Shown: positions 14,772-24,829 of the stretch, in pieces
Numbering within the stretch: the stretch's first letter is position 1
Layout of the letters: each line of letters opens with the position of its first letter
From: Candidatus Tenderia electrophaga
Lineage (GTDB): Bacteria > Pseudomonadota > Gammaproteobacteria > Tenderiales > Tenderiaceae
NCBI GenBank assembly: GCA_001447805.1
Contig: CP013099.1
Span: 1-64,000, forward strand
Length of the DNA stretch: 64,000 bases
Direction of reading: 5' to 3'
The notes under the pieces: generated by a model
Told to the model about the DNA's origin: nothing
Database searches by the model: none
What the model saw: only the letters and a program-made list of their open reading frames with translations
Program-made: the position numbers and the translations under genes

Positions 14772-15713
14772 ATGCGCGCTGCGTCCCTGGTCTGGCCGTT
14801 GCTGCTGGTTGTGCTGCTGGGGTGTGAGCAAGCGCCGCAGTTAATGCCGCCGCCGGACGGCATGGTGCAGGTGCCGGCGGGTGAATTCATCATGGGCAGT
14901 GATGCGGTGGACACCGAGGGCAAGCAGGCGGAGTTCGGTTTTCGTGAGCCCATGTATCTGGACGAACACCCGCGCCACAGGGTCAGGCTCGACGCGTTTT
15001 ACATCGATCGCTACGAGGTGAGCAATGGCGAATACAAGCGCTTTGTGCTGGCCACCGGCATCGACCCGCCGCCGCCCTGGGTGCAGGACGGCTACAACGC
15101 CAGCGAGCACCGTCTCAGTAGCTTTGATCTGGACACCCTGCGCCGCGTGGCGGGTGAGTATTTTCAGCTCGACATGGATACCACTCAGATGGAAAAGGAT
15201 GAGATCCTGGCGCAGCTCAAACGCATCCAGGCCGAACGCGACCGTCTGCCGGTCACCGCCATCAATTGGTACGACGCCGCCAGTTATTGTCGCTGGCGCG
15301 GTAAGCGCCTGCCCAGCGAAGCGGAATGGGAGAAGGCGGCGCGCGGCGCGGACGGACGCCGCTATCCCTGGGGCGATGCATGGGACCCGAGCAGGGCCAA
15401 TGTAGGTGACAACGACATCGGCGTTACCGTACCCCCCGGCAGTTATCCCCAAGACAAATCCATATACGGCGTGTTCGACCTGGGCGGTAACGTATCCGAA
15501 TGGGTCAACGATTGGTATCGGGGCTATCCGGGCGCGGACTACCAGAGCGAGGCCTATGGCGATGTCTACAAGGTAGTGAAGGGCGGCGGCGCCGGGGTGG
15601 GGCATTACGCCCTGAGCTATTTTTATCGTTCCGCGCGGCGGGGCCAGGCCGATCCCTTGAGCTTGAGTGTGGATGTGGGGTTTCGCTGTGCCAAGAGCGG
15701 GGAGTATCGCTAG
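14772..15713 (+). CDS. FGE/SUMF1-domain lipoprotein, Cys-less
   Basis: 313 residues, ATG 2 bases after the stop of the diheme paralogue, so clearly one operon. Lipoprotein signal with lipobox VLLGC (Cys18). SUMF1 domain throughout: MVQVPAGEFIMGSDAV, FYIDRYEVSNGEYKRFV, an insert of about 50 helical residues, WRGKRLPSEAEWEKAARG, DLGGNVSEWVNDWY, GFRCAKSGE. At the position of the FGE cysteines the sequence is KGGGAGVGHYALSYFYR, with no Cys, so it cannot use the FGE chemistry and is likely a structural or binding partner of the upstream protein. Target unknown. Confidence 0.88.
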   Translation: MRAASLVWPLLLVVLLGCEQAPQLMPPPDGMVQVPAGEFIMGSDAVDTEGKQAEFGFREPMYLDEHPRHRVRLDAFYIDRYEVSNGEYKRFVLATGIDPPPPWVQDGYNASEHRLSSFDLDTLRRVAGEYFQLDMDTTQMEKDEILAQLKRIQAERDRLPVTAINWYDAASYCRWRGKRLPSEAEWEKAARGADGRRYPWGDAWDPSRANVGDNDIGVTVPPGSYPQDKSIYGVFDLGGNVSEWVNDWYRGYPGADYQSEAYGDVYKVVKGGGAGVGHYALSYFYRSARRGQADPLSLSVDVGFRCAKSGEYR

Positions 15714-15807
15714 CGGCTGTTTGCGCGCCGCGCAAAGCTGGTGATTGAACCCCTTGCAGGTCCCTTTTTATGCTGCGCGGGGACTCTCCTCAAGGGGGCG
15801 GTGACAT

Positions 15808-15836
15808 ACAAAAAAAGCCCCGCTTGACGGGGCCTT
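15808..15836 (-). terminator. Terminator of the outer-membrane barrel gene
   Basis: Minus-strand stem GGCCCCG / CGGGGC with loop TCAAG followed by seven T. It lies about 30 bases past the barrel gene stop and also lies between convergent genes. Confidence 0.85.
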
Positions 15837-15864
15837 CTTCACCAAGCTCACAAAGGCTGTCGCC

Positions 15865-16425
15865 TTACAGGCTATACCCCAACTTCAGCAATACACGGTA
15901 ATTATCCACATCCGATTCGGTGGCGGCGCCGAAGTTGTCGTCGCCGGTGATCTGATAACGCGCCTCGGCGCCGAGGAACAGGGGGCTGCTGCCATGGTAA
16001 TGGACGCTGGCGCCCAGCTGCAGGGCGAAGACTTCGTCGTCCCCCGCGGCGTTGTCGACCATGACATAGCCCAGACCGGGACCGCCGCCGATCTCCAGGC
16101 CGGGGGAGACTTCCACCACGTAGTGGGGATTGATTTCGATGCTTTCGATCTCCACGCCGCCGTCTTCGTATTTGCTATAGCTCAGTTGCTGGCGGATGCG
16201 GTTGCTGGGCGGCTGTAACAGCGGGCAGTTGAGCGACAGTTCAAGACCGCTGACAGTGTCACTGTTCATGTTGTCACCGGGGTCCATGTGGCCGGCCATC
16301 AATGAGATGGTGGGTTGCGCGCTATAGCCGTCCTGGGTGCCGGCCAGCCAAGTCCATTGTTCAGCGGCCTGAACGCTGCCGCTCAGCAGGGCGATGCCGG
16401 CGATGCTCACGATTTGTCTCTTCAC
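15865..16425 (-). CDS. Outer-membrane beta-barrel protein, small
   Basis: 186 residues. Signal peptide ending SGSVQA-AEQ. Mature part alternates short amphipathic strands separated by Gly/Asp turns (ISLMAGHMDPGD, INPHYVVEVSPGLEIGGGPG, YRVLLKLGYSL), consistent with an eight-strand barrel of OmpA/OmpW size; the final residues YSL are close to the usual aromatic C-terminus. Substrate unknown. Single gene. Confidence 0.75.
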   Translation of the reverse strand: MKRQIVSIAGIALLSGSVQAAEQWTWLAGTQDGYSAQPTISLMAGHMDPGDNMNSDTVSGLELSLNCPLLQPPSNRIRQQLSYSKYEDGGVEIESIEINPHYVVEVSPGLEIGGGPGLGYVMVDNAAGDDEVFALQLGASVHYHGSSPLFLGAEARYQITGDDNFGAATESDVDNYRVLLKLGYSL

Positions 16426-16513
16426 ATGCGTCTCCTGAAATTAATAGAACTTATCCGTATAGCGATAGAGACTTTGATTCTATGCCGCAGACACCTCGCG
16501 CGCAAGGCTTGGA

Positions 16514-16786
16514 TCACTCCTTGGGTGGCACGTAGCCCTCGGGCATTTGGCTGCCCTCGCCGAACAGGAATTTTTCCATCTCTTCGCGCAAAAAGGACTG
16601 GGCCTTGGGGTCGACCATGGACAGACGGTATTCGTTGATGAGCATGGTCTGCTGGCTCAGCCATTGCTGCCAGGCCTGCAGTGAAATGTTCTCGAAGATC
16701 TTTTGACCCAGCGCGCCGGGATAGGGCGGCTGCGGCAAGCCGGGCAGCTCCTGGTTCAGTTTCTTGCAATGCACCATGCGTGTCAT
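16514..16786 (-). CDS. yggX: Fe(2+)-trafficking / oxidative-damage-protection protein
   Basis: 90 residues, matching the family length of about 90. Begins [17 protein letters not shown] with the conserved redox-sensitive Cys7; [18 protein letters not shown] and [16 protein letters not shown], then [13 protein letters not shown] are diagnostic. YggX buffers labile iron and protects Fe-S enzymes against superoxide. Located downstream of mutY on the same strand, as in E. coli, and MutY itself is a 4Fe-4S enzyme. Confidence 0.97.
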   Translation of the reverse strand: MTRMVHCKKLNQELPGLPQPPYPGALGQKIFENISLQAWQQWLSQQTMLINEYRLSMVDPKAQSFLREEMEKFLFGEGSQMPEGYVPPKE

Positions 16787-16867
16787 GTTGTTGTCCCCAC
16801 AGTAGATTCTAGAGTGGGCGCATTTTAGCAGAAGGGCGCGGGTGTCTCTATGACGCTGTCAGTAGGG

Positions 16868-17935
16868 CTATTCCAGGTGCTGTTGTAGCCGCTCGAGCAA
16901 TTGTTTCACCGGCGCTGCCAGTCCCAGTGCCGCGGGGGCGGCGGGCGAAAACCAGGTGGCCTGGTCGTCGGCGACCCGTGCGACAGCGTGTTTGCTGTGC
17001 AGCCACACCGGCTCGATATCGAGATGGAAGTGGCTGAAGGTGTGACGCAGCACCGGCCAGCGTTCGCTTATCTTGACCTGATGTCCCAGCTGCTCCCGAC
17101 ACCAGCGGTTGATCTCGGCATCGCTGGGTGGGTCCCCGGCCAGTTCCGGAAAACTCCATAGGCCGCCCCAGATGCCGCTCGGCGGACGCTGCTGCAGCAA
17201 CACCCGGCCCTCGAGGTCGGCCAGCATCAACATAGTGGTGTTGCGGGCCGGAAGCGGCTTCCTCGGTCTGGGGTGGGGCAGTTGATTCTGCCGGCCTTGC
17301 GCCAGGGCCTGGCAGCTGTGTTGTTGGGGGCACAGCGGGCATAGCGGTTTGCTGCGCCGGCAAAGAGTGGCACCCAGGTCCATGATGGCCTGGGTGTAGG
17401 CGGCATTGTGGGTTCTGGGCGTGTGTTGCTCGCTCAGTTGCCACAGCTGTTTTTCCACCGCCGGCGTGCCGGGCCAGCCTTCGAGGGCGTGATAGCGCGC
17501 CAAGACCCGCTTCACATTACCGTCGAGGATGGTGTGGCGCTGTCCCAGCGCCAGGCTCAAGATGGCGCCGGCGGTGGAGCGGCCGATACCGGGCAGGGCC
17601 ATAACCTGCTCCAACGCGCTGGGAAATTTTCCGCCGTGTTGGTCGCGTATCTGCTGCGCCGCCCGGTGCAGGTTGCGACCGCGGGCGTAATAACCCAGCC
17701 CGGTCCACAGGTGCAGCACCTCGTCCTGTTGCGCCGCCGCCAGGGCGTTGATGTCGGGAAAGCGTTGCGTGAAGCGTTCAAAATAGGGGATGACTGTGGC
17801 CACCTGGGTCTGCTGCAGCATGATCTCCGACACCCAGACGCGGTAAGGCGTAGGGTCCTGCTGCCAAGGCAGATCCGTGCGGCCGTGCTGTTTAAACCAG
17901 CGCAGCAGGCGTCGGCTGAAACTATCATTTTCCAT
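16868..17935 (-). CDS. mutY: A/G-specific adenine DNA glycosylase
   Basis: 355 residues. Removes A mispaired with 8-oxoG or G. Seen: catalytic Glu37 in [11 protein letters not shown], helix-hairpin-helix [14 protein letters not shown] near 112-125, catalytic Asp138 in [11 protein letters not shown], and the 4Fe-4S ligands C192-x6-C199-x2-C202-x5-C208. C-terminal NUDIX-like 8-oxoG recognition domain from about 230 ([19 protein letters not shown]). Middle gene of asmA-mutY-yggX; gap to asmA is 4 bases. Confidence 0.98.
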   Translation of the reverse strand: MENDSFSRRLLRWFKQHGRTDLPWQQDPTPYRVWVSEIMLQQTQVATVIPYFERFTQRFPDINALAAAQQDEVLHLWTGLGYYARGRNLHRAAQQIRDQHGGKFPSALEQVMALPGIGRSTAGAILSLALGQRHTILDGNVKRVLARYHALEGWPGTPAVEKQLWQLSEQHTPRTHNAAYTQAIMDLGATLCRRSKPLCPLCPQQHSCQALAQGRQNQLPHPRPRKPLPARNTTMLMLADLEGRVLLQQRPPSGIWGGLWSFPELAGDPPSDAEINRWCREQLGHQVKISERWPVLRHTFSHFHLDIEPVWLHSKHAVARVADDQATWFSPAAPAALGLAAPVKQLLERLQQHLE

Positions 17936-17939
17936 ATGC

Positions 17940-20162
17940 CTAATTGAACAGGCTCTTGAGCTTGTTCTTTAGTTCGTCCTCTTTTTGCTGCAGCTCTTGT
18001 TTCTGCTTTTCTTTCAGCTCCTGTTGCAGGGCCTCTTTTTCGGCCTCCAGTGTTTGCTGCAGTTGCTGTTTCTCGGCATCGGCCTTTTGTTTCAATTCCT
18101 GCTTTTTGCGTTCCAATTCCTGTTTGGCCCGGGCCTTGAGGATCTCGTCGTATTGCAGATCGATTTTCGGCTGAGCGAAGCTGCCTGTGATTTTGACCGG
18201 CACGGTGAGCCCCTTCAGCTGCTCCAGTTCGGCGCCGCCGGCGCCTGTGGCGCTTTCCACCAGGGCGGTCTTGACCAGGTAGTCGAGTTGCTCTGTGACC
18301 AGATTCACCGTGCCCGCGCCGCTAATGCGCACATAAGGCGATTTGGCGCTCAGGTCGTCGTTGTGGATGACGCCGTCTTTAATGTTCAGGGTGGCGCTCA
18401 GCTCGGTGAAGTCAGTGCCCTTGGTCTCGTCCCGGGCGGGTAGCGGCTGCTGGTTGAGTTTGGCCTTGGCCTCGCGTACCAGTTGCGCCAGGTTGAAGCC
18501 CTTGATCTGGCCGTTGTTGAAACTCACTTCGACGCGCCCGTTGAGCGCCCGGGTCATTTGTTCCGGCGTATGGCCGGTGGTGGTCAGGCGGCTGCTGAGA
18601 TCGGCGCGGCCGCTGAGCAGGGCGTCATCCATTAGGTCTTGCAGCAGGGGGCCGGCCTGGACACCGCTGAGGGTGTCGTCGAGTTTGAAACGCGGCGTGT
18701 CTTGCCGCGCATCCAGCTGCATGCTGCCCTTATAGCCGCCTTGATACAACTGTGCCTCGGGTAGCAGCTCGATCAATCCCTGCTGCGCCGTCAGGCGGGT
18801 CTTGATCTGGCTGATATGCAGGCCACTGATCTTCAGCTGGTCCAGGTCCAGTTGGCCCTTGATGTCGAGATCGCGCAGCAGCTCCATGGGCAGGGTGGCG
18901 GCCGCGGCGGCGCCGGCGCTGGGGGGTGCCACCTTGACGTCGTTTTCGCTGGCCGGCGGCAGATAGCGGTCGGCGTCGATAGTGTCGATGTGCAGGGTGT
19001 AGCGAACCGCCGGTAGAGGTTTGTCCTGCGGCAGACGGATGTCCGTTCGACCGCTCAGGGTGGTGTCGTCCAGAAACAGTTGCAGTACCGGGATATTGAT
19101 CGCCGTCGGCGTGCCGCTGAACCGAAGGTTGGCGGCGAGCTTGGTCAGCGCTTCGGGGTCGGCGGTGTCCGGTACTGGCTGGTCCAGTTTGGTTAACAAC
19201 TGGCGCGCGTTAAACGGTGCCAGCGCCAGCTCACCCTTAAACGCGGGTGAGGCCAGTATGCGTTCGGCATCAATTTGGCCGCGGGCGGTGACGCCATAGG
19301 TTTGAATAGTGAGATTGTTCACGGCGGCGGTCTGCTGTTGCAGGTCGGCCCGGATATCCGCGCTCACTCTGGCCTGGGCGCGGCCGCCGGGCAGTGTCTC
19401 GCCATCCAGGGTGGTTTCCAGCACCAGGTCGTCGAGGCGATAGCGCTCCTGCTTGAGATCAAAACCGATGCGGGTGCTGAGCTCCAGTTGGCCCTTGAGC
19501 GGCGGTTGGCTGCTGCTGAAGCGGCTGTCGAGGGCGACATCCACGGGCGTGTCCAGGGACACCGGGCCGGTCACCAGGTTGAGCTGTTCGACCGTGTAGT
19601 GCGTGTCGGCGGCGCGATCGTCATAGCTGATGTGGGCGTCGCTGATTTCGATGCCGCCGATGGCCAGGGCCGCCAGGCCGATACCGCCCCCGGTGGAGGC
19701 GGCGGCCTGTTGCGGCGTGGCCGGCGGTATCTGGCCGGAAGTCGCCGTGGGCTCGGGTTGGGCCAGGTCGGCCCAGTTGCTGGTGCCGTTTTCATTGACC
19801 TGCAGGTTGAGCCGCAGGCCGCGCAGTACCACGGCACGGGTTTCCACTTCTTGGCGCAATAACAGGGGCAGCAGGCGCAGCTTGACCTCGGCGGCGTCGA
19901 GGCGGGCGAAAGGGGCGTCGCCGAAGCCGGGGGCGTTGCTGAGGCTGGTCTGGCCCAGCTCCATGCCGATCCAGGGAAACAGGGACAGCTCGATGTCGCC
20001 CTTGATGTCGAGTTCGCGGCCGGTGGCGTCCTGTACCGCCTGGCTGATCTGGGGCTTGTAGGCGTTGGGATCGAACAACAGCAGGATGGCGATAAGCGCC
20101 GCGGCGATCAGCAGGATGATCGCGCCTAATGCAATGCCGATGATCTTCAGGGGTCTGGCCAT
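17940..20162 (-). CDS. asmA: AsmA family inner-membrane-anchored protein
   Basis: 740 residues. N-terminal TM helix ([20 protein letters not shown]) and then [20 protein letters not shown] and [16 protein letters not shown], the AsmA/YhjG signature; AsmA-like proteins are bridge-like and implicated in outer-membrane lipid transport. The C-terminal domain has the conserved [20 protein letters not shown] region. After about residue 670 a charged coiled coil of Lys/Glu/Gln repeats (about 60 residues) extends to the end (NKLKSLFN), longer than usual. Start at ATG 20162; first gene of the operon with mutY and yggX. Confidence 0.93.
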   Translation of the reverse strand: MARPLKIIGIALGAIILLIAAALIAILLLFDPNAYKPQISQAVQDATGRELDIKGDIELSLFPWIGMELGQTSLSNAPGFGDAPFARLDAAEVKLRLLPLLLRQEVETRAVVLRGLRLNLQVNENGTSNWADLAQPEPTATSGQIPPATPQQAAASTGGGIGLAALAIGGIEISDAHISYDDRAADTHYTVEQLNLVTGPVSLDTPVDVALDSRFSSSQPPLKGQLELSTRIGFDLKQERYRLDDLVLETTLDGETLPGGRAQARVSADIRADLQQQTAAVNNLTIQTYGVTARGQIDAERILASPAFKGELALAPFNARQLLTKLDQPVPDTADPEALTKLAANLRFSGTPTAINIPVLQLFLDDTTLSGRTDIRLPQDKPLPAVRYTLHIDTIDADRYLPPASENDVKVAPPSAGAAAAATLPMELLRDLDIKGQLDLDQLKISGLHISQIKTRLTAQQGLIELLPEAQLYQGGYKGSMQLDARQDTPRFKLDDTLSGVQAGPLLQDLMDDALLSGRADLSSRLTTTGHTPEQMTRALNGRVEVSFNNGQIKGFNLAQLVREAKAKLNQQPLPARDETKGTDFTELSATLNIKDGVIHNDDLSAKSPYVRISGAGTVNLVTEQLDYLVKTALVESATGAGGAELEQLKGLTVPVKITGSFAQPKIDLQYDEILKARAKQELERKKQELKQKADAEKQQLQQTLEAEKEALQQELKEKQKQELQQKEDELKNKLKSLFN

Positions 20163-20258
20163 GGCCGCTTGTCCTTAAGGCTTCGAGAAGGCTATATGGT
20201 AAATCTTCCCGGGCGCTTATGTTACCCTTGAGCCACACAACTTCTTTGGGAGGGGAGG

Positions 20259-20663
20259 ATGTCGGAGAGTCGGGTCGAGCCGATTACCATCAAGGGAAAC
20301 GAATCGTCCGCCAGTGTCGGCGAGCTGCATACACGCAGCTTCACACCGGCGGAGCGCATGGCGCGCGCCGGCAAGATACTGGGCGTCGCCTGGCTGCTGG
20401 CGCTGATTACGCTGTTCATCCCCATCGCCCATTTTGTTCTGGTGCCGCTCTTTGGCATCGGCGGGCCGATTATGGCCTTCCTGCGCTACCGCGTTGAAAC
20501 CGTGATGGAAAAGGCCCACGGTGTGTGTCCCGAATGCGAGCAGGCCGTGGATATTCAGTTGGATCCCGCAGATAAACTACCGAAATGGACCTATTGCCCC
20601 GCCTGTAACAAACCGCTGCAACTGATGTATCATGGCGGGCCGACCACAGCTCCGGAAAAATAG
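20259..20663 (+). CDS. Membrane protein with C-terminal zinc ribbon
   Basis: 134 residues; strong ribosome-binding site GGGAGGGGA before the ATG. Polar N-terminus of about 35 residues, hydrophobic hairpin ILGVAWLLALITLFIPIAHF and VLVPLFGIGGPIMAFL, then a zinc ribbon with two CxxC pairs (VCPECEQ near 90 and YCPACNK near 113). Family not recognised. A 33-codon membrane peptide gene begins 2 bases after the stop, suggesting a two-gene operon divergent from asmA. Confidence 0.75.
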   Translation: MSESRVEPITIKGNESSASVGELHTRSFTPAERMARAGKILGVAWLLALITLFIPIAHFVLVPLFGIGGPIMAFLRYRVETVMEKAHGVCPECEQAVDIQLDPADKLPKWTYCPACNKPLQLMYHGGPTTAPEK

Positions 20664-20665
20664 AT

Positions 20666-20767
20666 ATGCGTGCAGCAATGGCCATGATGGTGCTAGGTAT
20701 TATGCTGGTGGCTGGAACCGCCACCGTAATGCTGATGCTCTACATGCTCGGCTTTATCGGCCAGTAA
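20666..20767 (+). CDS. 33-residue membrane peptide
   Basis: Begins 2 bases after the stop of the zinc-ribbon membrane-protein gene (TAGATATG). Sequence is almost wholly hydrophobic with seven additional Met residues: MMVLGIMLVAGTATVMLMLY followed by MLGFIGQ, one transmembrane helix. Small size and tight coupling suggest a subunit or regulator of the upstream membrane protein; function unknown. Confidence 0.5.
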   Translation: MRAAMAMMVLGIMLVAGTATVMLMLYMLGFIGQ

Positions 20768-20791
20768 TCCTACTATAGATTTTCCGGTTCA

Positions 20792-23389
20792 TCAGGGAAA
20801 GTTCACGGTGCCCTTGTAGCCGAGACGCCAAGTGACGCCGTCGGCGGAGGACCACACATGGTTCTGGCTGCTACCGTCGCTGCCGCCGATGAGCCACAGC
20901 TTGTTGTCCCACGCCAGGGCTTGCGGCACTTGCGGCGCAGGAAACTCGGCCGCGGCGCTTGCCTGGGTCCAGCTGACGCCGTCGCTGGAGGACCAGACAT
21001 CGTTTTTCACGCTGCCGTCCCAACCGCCAATCAGCCACAGCTTGTTATTGAAGCTCACCACCTGGTGATCGTAGCGCGCCGAGAACGCGGCGGCGGCCGT
21101 TTCCTGGCTCCAGGTGACGCCGTCGCTGGAGGACCAAACATCGTTTTTCATGCCGCCGTCCCAACCGCCGATCAGCCACAGCTGGTTGTTGAAGACCGCC
21201 ACCTGGTGGTCGTAGCGCGCCGAGAATGCGGCGGCAGCCGTTTCTTGAGTCCAATTAATACCGTCGCTGGAGGACCAGACATCGCTTTTCGCTGTGCCGT
21301 CATAGCCGCCGATGAGCCACAGCTTGTTGTTGAAGACCACCACCTGGTGATCGTAGCGCGCCGAGAACGCGGCGGCGGCCGTTTCCTGGTTCCAGCTGAC
21401 GCCGTCGCTGGAAGACCAGACCTCATTTAGGTTACCGCCGTCATCACCGCCGATCACCCAGAGCTTGTTGGCGAACGCCACCGTCTGATGTGAATGGCGG
21501 GCGGAAAACGGCGCGGCGGCGCTGTGCCGAGTCCAGCTCAGGCCATCGTTCGAGGACCAGGCATCGTTCCTGAAAGCGCTATCGCGTCCGGCGACTACCC
21601 ACAAGGCATTATTGAAAACCGTGGCTTGATGATCGTAGCGGGCGCTGAATTCGGCGCCGGCGGTTTGCTTGCTCCAGCTCAGGCCGTCACTCGATGACCA
21701 GATGTCGTTGCGTCGCGCCCCATCGTTGCCGCCGATCAGCCACAGGGCGTCATGGAATGCCACCATGTGATGACGCTCGCGGGCCGAAAACTCCGCCGCG
21801 GCGCTGACTTGGGTCCAGTTGGCGCCGTCGGCGGATTTCCAAACATCGTTGGTCAGCGCGCCGTCGTGGCCGCCCGCCAGCCACAGCTGATTGTTCAACA
21901 CCGCCACCTGATGACCGTCGCGCGCGCTGAAGGCGGCCGCGGCGCTGGCCTGGGTCCAATTGCTGCCGTCGCCGGACCACCAGACATCGTTCTGCAAACT
22001 GCCATCCCAGCCGCCGATGAGCCACAGCTTGCTGTCGAAGACCACTACCTGGGGATCGACACGCGCGGAAAAGGCGGCCGCGGCCGTGGCCTCGGTCCAA
22101 GTGACGCCGTCACTCGAGTACCAGACGTCATTGTTGGGTGCGCCATCCCAGCCGGCCATTACCCACAGTTTGTTATCAAACACGGTGGCGTGGTGGGCGT
22201 AGCGCGCCGAGAATCCCGCTGCGGCGGTTTCCTGGTTCCAGTTGACACCGTCGCTGGAGGACCAGACATCGTTCAGGGCGGCGCCGTTATAGCCGCCGAT
22301 GAGCCACAGCTTGCCGTCGAAGCTCACCACCTGATGATCGGAGCGTGCCGAAAAGCCGGCGTTGGCACTGACCTGGGTCCAGTTGACGCCGTCCGTTGAC
22401 GACCAGACATCGTTGCGGAAACTGCCGTCGTAGCCGCCGATGAGCCACAGCTTGTCGTCGAAGGCCACGGTTTGTACGTATTCGCGGGCGCTGAAGCGAG
22501 TCTGGGTAACATTCAATGAGGCACTGGTGTTCGCGCCGTGTTGCAGCCAGTACCACGCCTGTTGATTGAGCCGGGCGGCGCTGTCGTTGATCGTGATGCC
22601 GGTCAGCGTATCCAGCTGGCCGTCGGCGCATACCGAATAGTTGGTCAGGTCACAGTCGGCGTCGGTGGCGCGGACAAAGCTCAGGCCGTCGGCCGCGGCC
22701 GGAAACTCCACCTCGGTATTGGCCGCGCCGAGCCAGGCCTTGAGTTGAGTCTGGCGCGGAGCCATCACCACGCTATACGAGGCCTGGGCGGAGTTGTAGT
22801 AGGTGTCGGCGGCCTTAGTGGCGGTAATGGTCGTGTTGCCGGGGGCGACAGGCGTGACCGCCCCGGTTGCAGGATCTACCGTGGCGACGGCCGTGTCGCT
22901 GCTGCTGTAGCTGAGCGCGCCGCTGCCGCTGCCGCCGCCGGCGAGGTTGGCAAACGAGGCCTCGTCAGCGAGTTTGTACAACGGTCCGGCGTTATTGAAG
23001 GCGATGCTCTGATCGGCGCGCGCCACAGTCAGGGTATAACTGGCTTGGGCGGCCAGCTGGCGCCGGTCGGCGGCCTTGGTTGCCGTGATGACGGTGCTGC
23101 CGGGGGCGATGAGGGTGACCGTGCCGTTGTTCGCAGCGACGCTGGCGACAGCGATGTTGCTGCTGTCATAGCGGATGGCGCCGCGACCGTCGCCGCCGCT
23201 GGCGGTGTTGCTAAAGGGTGCATCGCCGTAGGTCTTCTGGATCGGGCCGGGTGTGGCGAAGCTGATGTCTTGCAGCGACGCGCCAAGCAGCGCCGTCAGG
23301 GAGCCGGTTTTGTCGTTTTCGCCGCAGCCGCCGAGTGCCAATGAGAGCAGCAAAATGAGTAGTGATAATGTTGTATATCTGCGATGCAT
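20792..23389 (-). CDS. Kelch-repeat lipoprotein with two Ig-like domains
   Basis: 865 residues. Lipoprotein signal with LALGGC (Cys22). Two tandem bacterial Ig-like (Big) domains at about 42-123 and 124-208 (each ending in a TVITATKAAD / TTITATKAAD motif), a linker with Cys pair at about 246-254, then twelve units of exactly 47 residues from 313 to the end. Each unit reads KLWLIGGxDGxxxNDVWSSx, then DGVxWTQ...FSARxxHQVVVF. This is the Kelch/galactose-oxidase propeller repeat; twelve blades suggest two six-bladed propellers. Neighbouring units are nearly identical in DNA (141-base period), so copy number is likely to vary. A surface adhesin or scaffold is plausible. Stands alone. Confidence 0.92.
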   Translation of the reverse strand: MHRRYTTLSLLILLLSLALGGCGENDKTGSLTALLGASLQDISFATPGPIQKTYGDAPFSNTASGGDGRGAIRYDSSNIAVASVAANNGTVTLIAPGSTVITATKAADRRQLAAQASYTLTVARADQSIAFNNAGPLYKLADEASFANLAGGGSGSGALSYSSSDTAVATVDPATGAVTPVAPGNTTITATKAADTYYNSAQASYSVVMAPRQTQLKAWLGAANTEVEFPAAADGLSFVRATDADCDLTNYSVCADGQLDTLTGITINDSAARLNQQAWYWLQHGANTSASLNVTQTRFSAREYVQTVAFDDKLWLIGGYDGSFRNDVWSSTDGVNWTQVSANAGFSARSDHQVVSFDGKLWLIGGYNGAALNDVWSSSDGVNWNQETAAAGFSARYAHHATVFDNKLWVMAGWDGAPNNDVWYSSDGVTWTEATAAAAFSARVDPQVVVFDSKLWLIGGWDGSLQNDVWWSGDGSNWTQASAAAAFSARDGHQVAVLNNQLWLAGGHDGALTNDVWKSADGANWTQVSAAAEFSARERHHMVAFHDALWLIGGNDGARRNDIWSSSDGLSWSKQTAGAEFSARYDHQATVFNNALWVVAGRDSAFRNDAWSSNDGLSWTRHSAAAPFSARHSHQTVAFANKLWVIGGDDGGNLNEVWSSSDGVSWNQETAAAAFSARYDHQVVVFNNKLWLIGGYDGTAKSDVWSSSDGINWTQETAAAAFSARYDHQVAVFNNQLWLIGGWDGGMKNDVWSSSDGVTWSQETAAAAFSARYDHQVVSFNNKLWLIGGWDGSVKNDVWSSSDGVSWTQASAAAEFPAPQVPQALAWDNKLWLIGGSDGSSQNHVWSSADGVTWRLGYKGTVNFP

Positions 23390-23540
23390 CTTATAATCCG
23401 CCGTTACCCGAGGTTAACGGGTTTCACCGCGGTATCCTGAAGTGATATCCCGGCCTCAATCCGGGTGGCCGTGCTGACCCGGGGTGGGGCGAAACGGTGG
23501 GTGATGGAAGACCGGAAACGGCGGCCGGCGCGTGTGAGAT

Positions 23541-23614
23541 TGGAGCGGGTGAAGGGAATCGAACCCTCGTATGCAGCTTGGGAAGCTGCCGTTCTACCAT
23601 TGAACTACACCCGC
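23541..23614 (-). tRNA. tRNA-Gly (anticodon CCC)
   Basis: 74-base cloverleaf on the minus strand with encoded CCA. Acceptor GCGGGTG/CACCCGC, D arm TAGTTCAATGGTAGAAC, anticodon stem GCAGC/GCTGC with loop TTCCCAA (anticodon CCC), T arm GAGGGTTCGATTCCCTT. Very close to E. coli glyU. Confidence 0.97.
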
Positions 23615-23752
23615 ATCGGCGTGGCATTCTACCGCAAGCGCGCTGATTCGGGTACAGGCCCGGCGGTCAGCCGGCGTGCTCCGGCTCTATTGCGCGTGGA
23701 TCTGTAGTAAAATCGCGCCCCTGATTGGTCACCAATGAATGACAGTGAACGC

Positions 23753-23953
23753 ATGGAAATCATCGTAAACGGAGAATCGCGCCAGATCGCCGAGCCCTAT
23801 TCGGTGGCGCAGTTGGTTGAGGAAATGGGCCTGGCCGGCCGCCGCCTGGCGGTGGAGGTCAATCTGGAAATCGTGCCGCGCAGCCGTCACGCCAGTCACC
23901 GGCTGCAGGCCGGCGACCGGGTGGAGATCGTGCACGCCATCGGCGGCGGTTAG
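23753..23953 (+). CDS. thiS: Sulfur-carrier protein ThiS
   Basis: 66 residues from ATG 23753, the length of E. coli ThiS; an ATG 18 bases upstream is possible. Ubiquitin-like carrier whose C-terminal GG (HAIGGG) is adenylated and thiocarboxylated to deliver sulfur to the thiazole of thiamin. MEIIVNGESRQI, VAQLVEEMGL and GDRVEIVHAIGGG are diagnostic. thiG follows 65 bases downstream. Confidence 0.95.
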   Translation: MEIIVNGESRQIAEPYSVAQLVEEMGLAGRRLAVEVNLEIVPRSRHASHRLQAGDRVEIVHAIGGG

Positions 23954-24018
23954 GGAAACCCGGGTACGGCGGGTTATAATTACGCTCTTTCGTTTCATCT
24001 CCGCAAACAGGAATGCAT

Positions 24019-24822
24019 ATGTCGGATACAGCTCAAACGCCTACCCATGACCCGCTGATCATCGCCGGCGTCGAATACCACTCCCGCCTGCTGGTGGGCT
24101 CGGGCAAGTACAAGGATCTGGAAGAGACCCGCCTGGCCACCGAGGCGTCCGGTGCCGAGATCATCACCGTGGCAGTGCGCCGCACCAACATCGGCCAGAA
24201 CCCGGACGAGCCCAACCTGCTCGACGCCGTGCCGCCGGAGAAGTACACCATCCTGCCCAATACCGCCGGTTGTTATAACGCCGAGGATGCGGTGCGCACC
24301 TGCCGTCTGGCGCGCGAGTTGCTGGACGGCCACGACCTGGTCAAGCTGGAGGTACTGGGCGACGAAAAGACCCTGTTCCCCAATATCATGGAGACCCTCA
24401 AGGCGGCCGAGACCCTGATCAACGACGGCTTCAAGGTGATGGTCTACACCACCGACGATCTGATCGTGGCCAAGGAGCTGGAGGCCATGGGCTGCGTCGC
24501 TGTCATGCCCCTGGGCGCGCCTATCGGTTCCGGGCTGGGTATCCGCAACCCCTACAACATCCGCTTTATTGTCGAGGAACTGAGCGTGCCGGTGCTGGTG
24601 GATGCGGGGGTGGGCACCGCCTCCGACGCCGCCGTGGCCATGGAGCTGGGTTGCGACGGGGTGTTGATGAACACCGCCATCGCCGGCGCCAAAAATCCCG
24701 TGCTGATGGCCGCCGCCATGAAAAAGGCGGTCGAGGCCGGCCGCGAGGCCTATCTGGCCGGACGCATGCCGGCCAAGCGCTACGCCAGCGCCTCATCGCC
24801 CATCGACGGGACTTTTTTCTAA
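24019..24822 (+). CDS. thiG: Thiazole synthase ThiG
   Basis: 267 residues from ATG 24019 (AGGA 8 bases upstream; the ATG at 24013 is alternative). Forms the thiazole phosphate from DXP, dehydroglycine and ThiS-thiocarboxylate. Seen: [45 protein letters not shown], Schiff-base Lys in [22 protein letters not shown] and [20 protein letters not shown] phosphate-binding loops. Second gene of thiS-thiG; no thiH/thiO in the window. Confidence 0.98.
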   Translation: MSDTAQTPTHDPLIIAGVEYHSRLLVGSGKYKDLEETRLATEASGAEIITVAVRRTNIGQNPDEPNLLDAVPPEKYTILPNTAGCYNAEDAVRTCRLARELLDGHDLVKLEVLGDEKTLFPNIMETLKAAETLINDGFKVMVYTTDDLIVAKELEAMGCVAVMPLGAPIGSGLGIRNPYNIRFIVEELSVPVLVDAGVGTASDAAVAMELGCDGVLMNTAIAGAKNPVLMAAAMKKAVEAGREAYLAGRMPAKRYASASSPIDGTFF

Positions 24823-24829
24823 ATTATTG

